The position numbers and the translations under genes were made by a program. The notes beneath the pieces are model-generated. The model was not told where the DNA came from. It saw only the letters and a list, made by a program, of their open reading frames with translations, and ran no database searches. A stretch of DNA of 64,000 bases from Paracoccaceae bacterium (GTDB lineage Bacteria > Pseudomonadota > Alphaproteobacteria > Rhodobacterales > Rhodobacteraceae): NCBI GenBank assembly GCA_028150825.1, contig JAOGIM010000001.1:186001-250000 (forward strand), in the 5' to 3' direction. Positions 57,901-64,000 of the stretch are shown in pieces (position 1 is the stretch's first letter; every line of letters begins with the position of its first letter).

Positions 57901-59336
57901 CCCGCACCAAGTTGATTTGGGTTTGCTGTTTCATATGCATTAAGAGCATCAATTATGCGCACTTGAGCATGTGCCAGAAACTGTTCACGAGTAAAATCAG
58001 GAGATGAACCTGTTGTATCTACACCAATCTGCGAAGAAACATACGATGGTTGTAGCAAATCCACTTCAACTGCAGACGGCAGACCCTTCAGCGTTCCGTC
58101 GCCAGTATTCAAGGTATAAAAATCAATATTCAATTTATCATCGACGTTTGAACGTACCTGCAGCTTTGTATCATCGCCATAGGCGTCATTAATTGACCTT
58201 TGGACTTCCGTCGCAAGCTGTGCCGCGTTATAAAACCCAGGCTTTAAGTCAATACTTACTGGCACGTCACCATCGTCTACGTTTACAAGTAGAAAGTCTT
58301 TGCCCCAGAATACAGCACTATCAGCGTTACCTGCTTCTCTGGTAGATTTGAATCTCATCGGGTCATTTGTAACCTCAATAAGTTTGTTACCCTCTTCACC
58401 AAAGTCAAAAGAACTCTGTGAACCTGTCAGCCTTGAAGGCTGTGACGGAATTACTTCGTTAAGTTCATCCTTGCGGTATAGTGCAGAGCCTTTACCTTCA
58501 GAGAAATAGTTATCATCCGGGATACCAGAAACAGTCGTTTCCCTACCAAATCGGTCTACAAACAGTTGATCTCCATTGTCATTCACGGCAGCGACAAGAT
58601 CAGGATCAATAACAGTGCTATCGATCACAAGTCGTGTATCATATTTGTTTGTTGGATCTTCAGCATTCGCATTTTGCGTTTTTATAAAATAAACTGTAGC
58701 AATTGTTGGGTTACCAAGGTCATCGAAGATTGTTAACGATGTTGAATTCGTAAAGGAGTCTGGGTCGTTAAGGTTAAACGTATATCCAGTTTCAAATTTA
58801 GGGTGATCAGTAACAACCGGAGCGTCGGCAGGTAAATTGACGGCAAGATCAATTGTACTTGTCGCTTTCGGCTCACCAGACGTAACTGGCAACTGCAATG
58901 GGACTGCTTCATTGATAGTTTTCGAAGTTACGGATCCATCTTCGTTCACTGGGTAAGTCAGAAGAAACTGTCCAGTTGAGTCAACAACGTTACGGTTGTT
59001 ATCGACGTTGAACGAACCATTTCGAGTGTAAACTACTTGAGATGACGTCAATGACGGCTTCAAGGCAAAGAAACCCTGACCCGAAATCGCGAGATCCAAA
59101 GCGTTCAAGGATGCCGCAATGTTACCTTGGGTAAACTGCTGTTTAACACCCTTCAGAATAGAACCAGAACCGATCGAAGAAGAAGAGTTCTGCAATGGAG
59201 AGGTCGCGAAGATATCACCAAATTCAGCCCGGCTTCTTTTAAAACCGGTCGTTCCCACGTTCGCAATGTTATTTGAAGTCGCGGCAATGTCAGCCTGCGA
59301 TCCGTTTAGTCCAGTAAGTGCGGTATAAAATGACAT
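54996..59336 (-). CDS. flgE: Giant flagellar hook protein FlgE, 1446 aa
   Basis: The ends are canonical FlgE: MSFYTALTGLNGSQADIAAT, SNNIANVGTTGFKRSRAEF, FTQGNIAASLNALDLAISGQ, and at the C-terminus GFGSVQSGSLERSNVDITEE, then LVNLITAQRNFQASSKAI. Enterobacterial FlgE has about 400 residues. About 900 extra residues lie between roughly 330 and 1280. Several segments repeat a beta motif of the type VxYxxDTxxFxFxxGTTG (about 1018-1035 and 1183-1203). Residues about 694-890 (56667-57257) are homologous to the FlgK insert at its residues 1094-1276. GGGAG precedes ATG 59336. The frame is intact. Confidence 0.92.
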   Translation of the reverse strand: MSFYTALTGLNGSQADIAATSNNIANVGTTGFKRSRAEFGDIFATSPLQNSSSSIGSGSILKGVKQQFTQGNIAASLNALDLAISGQGFFALKPSLTSSQVVYTRNGSFNVDNNRNVVDSTGQFLLTYPVNEDGSVTSKTINEAVPLQLPVTSGEPKATSTIDLAVNLPADAPVVTDHPKFETGYTFNLNDPDSFTNSTSLTIFDDLGNPTIATVYFIKTQNANAEDPTNKYDTRLVIDSTVIDPDLVAAVNDNGDQLFVDRFGRETTVSGIPDDNYFSEGKGSALYRKDELNEVIPSQPSRLTGSQSSFDFGEEGNKLIEVTNDPMRFKSTREAGNADSAVFWGKDFLLVNVDDGDVPVSIDLKPGFYNAAQLATEVQRSINDAYGDDTKLQVRSNVDDKLNIDFYTLNTGDGTLKGLPSAVEVDLLQPSYVSSQIGVDTTGSSPDFTREQFLAHAQVRIIDALNAYETANPNQLGAGNSRFTRGAAGQMAAIYEKTEVTSFKYNSMTADGAGPTTAGGVDRHMVYSYYSKNPDLEVFTNKQTVSTGAEIKYDASNNVLTIPFPSNADMTKFSAGEIVRLVGDFSSQDSVLNGRKLTVLEVDSTAKTIKINTTGEGFPDSAFTLTQSASTGETTNFSEAYVLSDPATDVEAFFEGADLAPTGAVDSYNNQKIILRETASSKHAYKHGDTDLNSIAMTARTAGEEYMVTSLGTTDWATLATAPSSGYTPIVGSVFTASANAAGTGTTGRVTEVFTNTNLAAMSAGEVTVTIATPLPAMSEVGKEFIISDASGLTAGTGTGKLNRGDKYELTYNAVTSKYAMNGHDLPDNCKIVPAGQRFQLATAGTTPAAGTVGTAFTLNISSAGVLVDENGVAVPTDAKSVKLTEVFSGFRSEGLSYRGATVKESLSGLGLTSTAYANDTVWVDEKNPPIKVSYDAVNQKFEFGVNHTAVGPGTDSNFRAFKISGASDADGTNNLGIPAGDAAAQVAISSTAVTSGEPYVADGAEMQINAKRFGAVVKYNSDTKTFTFASGTTGEAIRGDKALGVNVDQSASNIQVGRYSLSTTDGSVVNSTFDTSTRYMGIGDSGLMGVGASKNDVSFTAGRGLASDPAQAIGASATEPLSEIFALSASGGGNVFNVSVNGISGIIEVPGGNYVGSTLAEQLQTRINQISDQDTGAVVGGVTVQYKSDTNNFVFTTGTTGDLSTIKVKGAAKLGLDDVPLGVGAVPEITNLVQATNAAGVPLYVNAAGEVVETPPDNLVDDFYPLYIDEGELTFDKTGSIISPTNRVHYEQQSEGFSIALDVDYSQSTQLSQPFSVNNLDQDGFTSGRLDGLDIDATGLLRANYTNGENKPLGKIVMANFNNQNGLKQVGNATFVETASSGTATFGEAGAEGFGSVQSGSLERSNVDITEELVNLITAQRNFQASSKAIETSTQLTQAIIQIRS

Positions 59337-59365
59337 TTATTTGTCTCCCTATCCTAAATATTCAA

Positions 59366-60067
59366 TTACATCCGAAACCGTAGAACGCTCGAAGCGTCTA
59401 CAGTTTGGTCATTTGCCAGTTCTAGATTTGTTGCGCCTGTGTTTTTATCAACTTCAGCGCCGATCACTTTCGAGAAGAGGTTTGGCTGGAGGCTTTGCAT
59501 CCCTTCTCCGTAATTGACCATAACTTCCACTTTGATTTCCTTAGAGCCATTTTTGTAATCTTCCGGAAGATCAGTCCACTGGAACCCAATAAGGCCAGAG
59601 GCTTGAGGACCCATACTCTTAACATCCAACTGCTCACCTGTTGCAGCGTCCATGAAGTTGACGCGCGTATCTATTGAGGTCTTTTCGAGTTCAAAAACAC
59701 CGTGCAGCTCACCATTTTGATCAGGAACAGTAATATCACCTGGAACCAAGACTGAGCTTCCCAACACATTGGTAACTGAGCCAATTCTGAATTGCTTAAA
59801 CTCTTCAGACATTTGCTTTAAAGAAGCTGACATTTCAGTAATGCCCGTAACTTGGGAGAACTGAGCCATCTGAGCTATGAAGTCGCCATTATCCATCGGA
59901 GCCATAGGGTCCTGATTTTGCAACTGAGCCGTCATGAGAGTAAGAAAATCTTCCTGACCAAGGGAGTCGCTGGACTCATTTGTTACATCGCTCGCGCTTT
60001 TGATGCCCAATTTGTCCAGAATCTCCTTCTGGGCCTGTTGACTCATGTTGTTGCTACTAACTTCCAT
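59366..60067 (-). CDS. flgD: Hook cap/scaffold protein FlgD
   Basis: 233 residues. The conserved N-terminal segment QEDFLTLMTAQLQNQDPMAP, then DNGDFIAQMAQFSQVTGI, is diagnostic, followed by a scaffold with FlgD-Tudor/Ig-like regions (SVLVPGDITVPD, VNFMDAATGEQL). It caps the growing hook. An FlgD suited to a 1446-residue hook subunit might be unusual, but its length is normal. It precedes flgE by 29 bases. Confidence 0.92.
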   Translation of the reverse strand: MEVSSNNMSQQAQKEILDKLGIKSASDVTNESSDSLGQEDFLTLMTAQLQNQDPMAPMDNGDFIAQMAQFSQVTGITEMSASLKQMSEEFKQFRIGSVTNVLGSSVLVPGDITVPDQNGELHGVFELEKTSIDTRVNFMDAATGEQLDVKSMGPQASGLIGFQWTDLPEDYKNGSKEIKVEVMVNYGEGMQSLQPNLFSKVIGAEVDKNTGATNLELANDQTVDASSVLRFRM

Positions 60068-60082
60068 AACCTAAACTCCTAC

Positions 60083-60499
60083 TTACTTACCCATGTTGAT
60101 CGTACGCATCATCAGCGTCCGAACCGTGGAAATCACTTCAAGATTATTTTGATACTGGCGGCTTGCTTCAAGCATATCTACCATCTCTTCATCAGAATTG
60201 ACCGGAGCTTTGTAGACATAACCCTGCGCATCTGCATTCGGATGGCCAGGTGCATATATCAGCTCAGGCTTTCGATCCAAAGGAACAACCTCGACTGCAT
60301 CGACCCCCGCTAGTCCGGTCTCGCTATATTTATCACTAAACACAGTTTGGAAAACTGGCCGTAAAGGTTTAAAAGCAGTCTCAGCTGAGCTTGCTTTACT
60401 TTCCATATTTGCCAGGTTTGATGCGATTGAGTTTAAACGCACCATTTGTGCGCCCATTGAGCGACCTACTACATCAAAAATATTTTTTATATCAGACAT
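60083..60499 (-). CDS. flgC: Proximal rod protein FlgC
   Basis: 138 residues: MVRLNSIASNLANMESKASS, then KPLRPVFQTVF, GHPNADAQGYVYKAPVNSDE and EMVDMLEASRQYQNNLEVIS. These are standard FlgC signatures. The ATG follows the flgB TAG directly without a spacer, and AGGGGGG sits just upstream inside the end of flgB. Confidence 0.93.
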   Translation of the reverse strand: MSDIKNIFDVVGRSMGAQMVRLNSIASNLANMESKASSAETAFKPLRPVFQTVFSDKYSETGLAGVDAVEVVPLDRKPELIYAPGHPNADAQGYVYKAPVNSDEEMVDMLEASRQYQNNLEVISTVRTLMMRTINMGK

Positions 60500-60886
60500 C
60501 TATTCCCCCCTAATGGCCGACATTAGCCCAGTAATCCGAGAATTTAAGAAGTTTAACGATGACATATATCTGACGGTATTCTCCGAGAACTCCATCTGCT
60601 CCACAGAAAGTTCTACGGTATTCCCATCTGCGGAAGGGTTCATATTTTGACGGTACTTCAGCGTATCACCTGTCGCGGCATCAATATCACCGTAATGTTG
60701 CTGGTTTGACCGCATTAAATTACCACCACCAGACTGTGCCTTAAGAGCCTTCTCAAAATCAACATCCCGGGCTTTGTAGTTAGGCGTAGCCGCATTGGCG
60801 ATATTTGAGCCAATAACGTTGTTCCGCTGCTCTCGCAGTTGAAGGGCTGAGGCTCTAAATCCAAGATATTCCTTGAGAACTTTCAT
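60500..60886 (-). CDS. flgB: Proximal rod protein FlgB
   Basis: About 128 residues: LQLREQRNNVIGSNIANAAT, then PNYKARDVDFEKAL, and the C-terminal VELSVEQMEFSENTVRYMSS are FlgB features. ATG 60886 is chosen over TTG 60922 because a strong sigma-54 promoter ends only about 10 bases before 60922, so the transcript would begin near or inside that codon. It is the first gene of the long flagellar operon. Confidence 0.9.
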   Translation of the reverse strand: MKVLKEYLGFRASALQLREQRNNVIGSNIANAATPNYKARDVDFEKALKAQSGGGNLMRSNQQHYGDIDAATGDTLKYRQNMNPSADGNTVELSVEQMEFSENTVRYMSSLNFLNSRITGLMSAIRGE

Positions 60887-60931
60887 GGTGTGGTGTACAT
60901 TTCTCTTTAACTTACGTTCCAAATGAAGCTT

Positions 60932-60946
60932 GCAAGTATTGTGCCA
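60932..60946 (-). promoter_or_regulatory. Sigma-54 (-24/-12) promoter for the flgB operon
   Basis: On the minus strand TTTTGGCACAATACTTGCA contains TGGCAC and TTGCA at exact consensus spacing, 46-60 bases upstream of the flgB ATG. The divergent gene starts 18 bases away on the other side. Confidence 0.88.
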
Positions 60947-60963
60947 AAACTGAGGACGCTAAA

Positions 60964-61497
60964 ATGGCGACACCAAAACGCACCACTAATCAGTCGACCA
61001 CCAAGACCAGAAGAAAGCCCACCAAAACAACCCCAGTTGACGTGAATGCCATGCTGGAGGAACAACTGAGTTCTCAACCCATTGGCAAAGCTTTGTCTGC
61101 AATCGATATTCTATACAAAGAGTTGGACGACATGCAAATGCGTCTAGACATTTTAATTTCACGTATTAAAATTCTCAAAAATAGAACTAGCGCTCTGCGC
61201 GCAGGTGAGTTGATCACACTCAACACCATAATGAGCGCGCTCAACGGAAAAAGCAAAGGGCTGACTGGACTGAAGGCCCTAAAGTCTAAGACGGACAATG
61301 CTATCGAACAAGACGATGGAAAGGTCGAATGGACCAAGTTAAAACTGCTGGAAGAAACAACAATCAATGATGTTCTTCTAGCAAGTGAGACAGTCGTGTC
61401 CATTGAAAATAAAGCTGCCGCCAGTCTCGTTGAGCAAGGTGTTGCAGAGGTGATAGAAGCGCCCACTAAAAACGCGAAAGAGGAACAGACACAGTAA
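60964..61497 (+). CDS. Unknown Lys/Thr-rich helical protein divergent from flgB
   Basis: 177 residues with no family I recognise. The N-terminal 25 residues are Thr/Lys/Arg-rich. Residues about 38-75 (IDILYKELDDMQMRLDILIS, then RIKILKNRT) form a likely coiled coil, and the tail is acidic. Its start is 77 bases from the flgB start, with the flgB sigma-54 promoter in between. It is followed downstream by fliD on the same strand. A flagellar chaperone or regulator is possible from context only. No secretion signal is seen. Confidence 0.65.
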   Translation: MATPKRTTNQSTTKTRRKPTKTTPVDVNAMLEEQLSSQPIGKALSAIDILYKELDDMQMRLDILISRIKILKNRTSALRAGELITLNTIMSALNGKSKGLTGLKALKSKTDNAIEQDDGKVEWTKLKLLEETTINDVLLASETVVSIENKAAASLVEQGVAEVIEAPTKNAKEEQTQ

Positions 61498-61924
61498 ACC
61501 TATAAGGCTTGTGTCGAATATATGATCAATACAGCCAAACTAGTTATCGATGCGATTTTATTATATCTCTGTGTGCTGGCTCAAATACCACAAGCTCATG
61601 CAATGTGTGTCAAGTAATATGTATTAATATTAGACAAAGGTTTTAGCCAGAGAACATTTAGTTTAGGAACATGCTGGAGGTCCAACACCCTAGAATTGAA
61701 CGCCATGAGGCTGCACGTAATGCAAAATTAGTGCAGCAAAAAATACTAGGATTACTTCCCAAAATGAATAATTTTTCACACACTGAAAAAATTAATTATT
61801 TGCGTCATGTGTAGCAAGCACTGTGCATTTTTATTTTTTGTTTGCAATCGGAGTGAATTCAGAATGTAAATTAAACATATTAATCAATTAACCGTTAACG
61901 CCTAGGAGAAAAGGAGCTCTATCT
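61498..61924. other. Intergenic region before fliD
   Basis: 427 AT-rich bases. Apart from a possible 47-codon gene (61671-61814) it shows no sigma-54 consensus and no terminator hairpin that I could find. A strong Shine-Dalgarno (AGGAG, AAGGAG) precedes fliD. Confidence 0.4.
61671..61814 (+). CDS. Possible 47-residue small protein upstream of fliD
   Basis: An open frame with AGGA close to ATG 61671. The product begins MLEVQHPRIERHEAARNAKL and ends KINYLRHV. It is hydrophilic and probably helical, with sensible codon use. No family was recognised. It may be a chance frame. Confidence 0.3.
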   Translation: MLEVQHPRIERHEAARNAKLVQQKILGLLPKMNNFSHTEKINYLRHV

Positions 61925-63877
61925 ATGGCCGAAGTGTCGGATACAAAAACATCAGGTACGAGCCTTATTTCGTCAGTGAACCAATCCGGCTCAGGTATAG
62001 ATCTGGGAAACTTGGTGACCGGCTTAGTCGATGCAGAAACCTCTTCTTTGCAATCAAAATTAACCCGTAAGGTTGAATCTACTAACTTGCAAGTTTCGAC
62101 ATATGGACAGTTGACCTCAAAGCTGGAAACTCTTTCTACATCTTTAACCACTTTAGAAGCTACAAACTCACGTTCTGCAACAAGCACAGGTACGGCAATA
62201 GGGCTGACTGTGACCAACGAAGCAACAGCGCAGGATGTTAGCTCAAGTATGACAGTTAGCTCGATTGCTCAAGGTCAAGTAATAACTTTTGACCTAACTG
62301 ACTCTAATTTTTCTACTCAAGATCCTAAAGTTAGCTCTAATACTGTGACTTTGTCCACTGCGGTAAGTACAGGCACAATCGCGTTTGTAATGAACGGAGT
62401 TACGAGCACCATAACGATAGGCTCAACCAACAACACAGTTCAGGGCCTCATTAATGAAATTAATAAAATTTCAGGTGCCCAAGCTAGCACGGTTGATACC
62501 ACAGGAAGCGGTGGACTGGCTCTCATTGTAAAGTCTGATACGGGCACGAAAAATACTTTCTCGATGACCAGTTCAAATGGTTTAGAAGAATTTAATACTA
62601 GTGGCGTCAGCTCAGCCGTCGCATCAGTTTCCGCTTTTGCAGGTACGGCTAGTGGTGGCGCTTCTGGATTTACAGCGGGTGTTTCGGGAAATACCATAAC
62701 TTTTTCGAGTGTCGTGACTGGTGCGGGCAATGTCATCGCGACAGTGGATGACGTTACATACACAGTTGCGGCATCTACAAAGAGCACTGTTGCGCTTCAA
62801 GCGGCTGAACTGGTAACTAACCTTAACGCTAACACCAGCTTTAAGGCCGTTTATACGGCATCTAATGTCGATGGGGTCGTTACAATCAATAAACCAAATA
62901 TGCTGAGCGTGGCTGCATCAGACGCAGTATTCACAGTTGACGGGCTAGACGTCACTCGTTCAAGTAATGAAATAACGGATCTTTTTACAGGATATTCGTT
63001 AGACATAAATGCTGTAAGCTCAAGTGCATTAAAAATAACATCATCAATGATCGCAGAAGACGCCACTGCTAAAATGAAAACGTTTTTAGAAGACATAAAT
63101 ACGGTCAGGGACTATCTAACCACCGAAACAAGACGTGGCCTAAACGGAGCAACTGCTGGCGCACTTGCGGGAGACTTTGGAGCTAATAGGATACTAAATG
63201 AGTTACGCTCTTTAACGACAGAGCCTTTAAATGGCTACGGCAGTAATTCATATTACCTTGCGAGTTTAGGCGCTGCGACACAGCGAGATGGAACCATTAC
63301 GCTAGATGTCAAAAAATTTGAGGCCGCTATCGCAGCTGATCCAGATATTGTAAACGCAGTATTTTCATCCAAATTTTCGTCACCTAGTAACAAATTAAAG
63401 GTGAGCGGGTCAGAAAATTACCCTCCTAAAGCAGGTTCATATATATTTTCGTATGATGCGAGTGCAGATACTGCCACGCTCGATGGAGTTTTATTGAGTC
63501 CCACCACGAACTCTGCAGGCAACAAAGTTTTCACTGGACACACGGGTAATACAAAAAATATGTATGTGGAGCTTTTGGACGCCACTGCAGATTTTAGCGG
63601 GACAACTCGTTATGGGCAGAGCCTAATTGATAAGCTCCAGTCATACGTCAGTGACATCACATCATCGACGGGCCTCATAAAATCACGAACTACGTCTCTT
63701 GAGACCAATTTGACGGATTTCACGGGCGAACAAACTAAACTGGATGAAAAAATTGAAAACCTGACTTCTATGTATAATGAGAAATTTGGATCAATGGAGA
63801 GTTTGGTTACTCAGTTGAATAAAACGGGAGAATATTTACAATCCATGATGGATGCTTGGAGCGACGCCAAAAAATAA
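61925..63877 (+). CDS. fliD: Flagellar filament cap protein FliD (HAP2)
   Basis: 650 residues, longer than the usual 400-480. The N-terminal GSGIDLGNLVTGLVDAETSS, then KVESTNLQVSTYGQL, is the FliD_N domain. The C-terminal part from about 405 (RDYLTTETRRGLNGATAGAL, SLGAATQRDGTITLDVKKF, GLIKSRTTSLETNLTDFTGE) is FliD_C, with the terminal coiled coil. The middle is Ser/Thr/Ala-rich and extended. GGAG precedes ATG 61925. It is transcribed opposite to the flgB operon. Confidence 0.92.
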   Translation: MAEVSDTKTSGTSLISSVNQSGSGIDLGNLVTGLVDAETSSLQSKLTRKVESTNLQVSTYGQLTSKLETLSTSLTTLEATNSRSATSTGTAIGLTVTNEATAQDVSSSMTVSSIAQGQVITFDLTDSNFSTQDPKVSSNTVTLSTAVSTGTIAFVMNGVTSTITIGSTNNTVQGLINEINKISGAQASTVDTTGSGGLALIVKSDTGTKNTFSMTSSNGLEEFNTSGVSSAVASVSAFAGTASGGASGFTAGVSGNTITFSSVVTGAGNVIATVDDVTYTVAASTKSTVALQAAELVTNLNANTSFKAVYTASNVDGVVTINKPNMLSVAASDAVFTVDGLDVTRSSNEITDLFTGYSLDINAVSSSALKITSSMIAEDATAKMKTFLEDINTVRDYLTTETRRGLNGATAGALAGDFGANRILNELRSLTTEPLNGYGSNSYYLASLGAATQRDGTITLDVKKFEAAIAADPDIVNAVFSSKFSSPSNKLKVSGSENYPPKAGSYIFSYDASADTATLDGVLLSPTTNSAGNKVFTGHTGNTKNMYVELLDATADFSGTTRYGQSLIDKLQSYVSDITSSTGLIKSRTTSLETNLTDFTGEQTKLDEKIENLTSMYNEKFGSMESLVTQLNKTGEYLQSMMDAWSDAKK

Positions 63878-63890
63878 ACTTCGTAATTTC

Positions 63891-64000
63891 CTAGCGCCTC
63901 TCTAGATCGACCATCTTGTTTTGTAAGGACAGATAATCACGAAACAAATCTGCCTCAGTGACCACACCTAGAAACCGATTATTATCACGATCAATTATAG
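63891..64000 (-). CDS. CBS-domain protein, C-terminal end (partial)
   Basis: The minus strand reads IIDRDNNRFLGVVTEADLFR, then DYLSLQNKMVDLERR and a TAG at 63893-63891. This is the end of a CBS domain (GVVTEADL motif). The rest lies beyond the window edge. It converges on fliD. Confidence 0.65.
   Translation of the reverse strand, partial: IIDRDNNRFLGVVTEADLFRDYLSLQNKMVDLERR

Noticed and set aside
61888-63096. Minus-strand frames inside fliD
   Set aside because: Shadow frames of the Ser/Thr-rich fliD coding sequence.

Overview
The window looks like chromosomal DNA of a marine alphaproteobacterium. The best fit is a low-GC member of or near the Rhodobacterales (Roseobacter-like). Evidence is the pairing of a pcm-tolC-type block with a Rhodobacterales-type small conserved protein (35135), an SdhE gene coupled to an XRE regulator, PhaR/phasin remnants, ThyX-type thymidylate synthase, and a stand-alone divinyl-chlorophyllide reductase (bciA) that hints at an aerobic anoxygenic phototroph. 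This assignment rests on recognised protein families and not on a database search.

Layout. 77-3428 is a three-gene, ATGA-coupled polyamine-type operon (glutamine amidotransferase, glutamine synthetase-like ligase, FAD amine oxidase). 3454-6172 carries phaR, a phasin with an in-frame stop, a clearly decayed PHA synthase (phaC) remnant and rpoH. 6300-18873 is mostly housekeeping (rluD-type pseudouridine synthase, thyX, gloA, sdhE, aspartate aminotransferase, MATE exporter, parE, hydrolase). It ends in a copper-type MerR regulator divergent from a DUF4396 membrane protein, with a dead PaaI-type thioesterase between it and the hydrolase. 18961-23276 looks accessory: a tRNA-Tyr, a serine-recombinase C-terminal remnant, a truncated WD40 gene and a DUF1636 plus FecBCD-type ABC importer. 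23519-40441 returns to core metabolism: sulfite-oxidase-like protein, Ldh2 dehydrogenase, phosphatase, two aminotransferases, LolCE/LolD, YgfZ, EF-P, TolC, Pcm, a histone-deacetylase-like amidohydrolase, a PNPOx-like protein and bciA.

41577-63877 is one flagellar region. From about 60.9 kb leftward it reads flgB-C-D-E-F-G-H-I-J-K-L, a lytic transglycosylase, an extra hook-like protein, an unknown protein and fliA (sigma-28). An unknown gene and fliD read rightward. Two near-perfect sigma-54 (-24/-12) promoters sit upstream of flgB and flgG, and a weaker one sits upstream of the transglycosylase. The flagellum is therefore RpoN/FliA-controlled, unlike the CtrA-type native alphaproteobacterial flagellum.

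The most unusual observation is that the hook protein FlgE (1446 aa) and the hook-associated protein FlgK (1655 aa) are both giants, and they carry homologous inserted modules of about 185 residues with the same motif order. A second theme is gene decay: at least four pseudogenes (phaC, thioesterase, recombinase, WD40) and a phasin with a premature stop lie within the first 20 kb.
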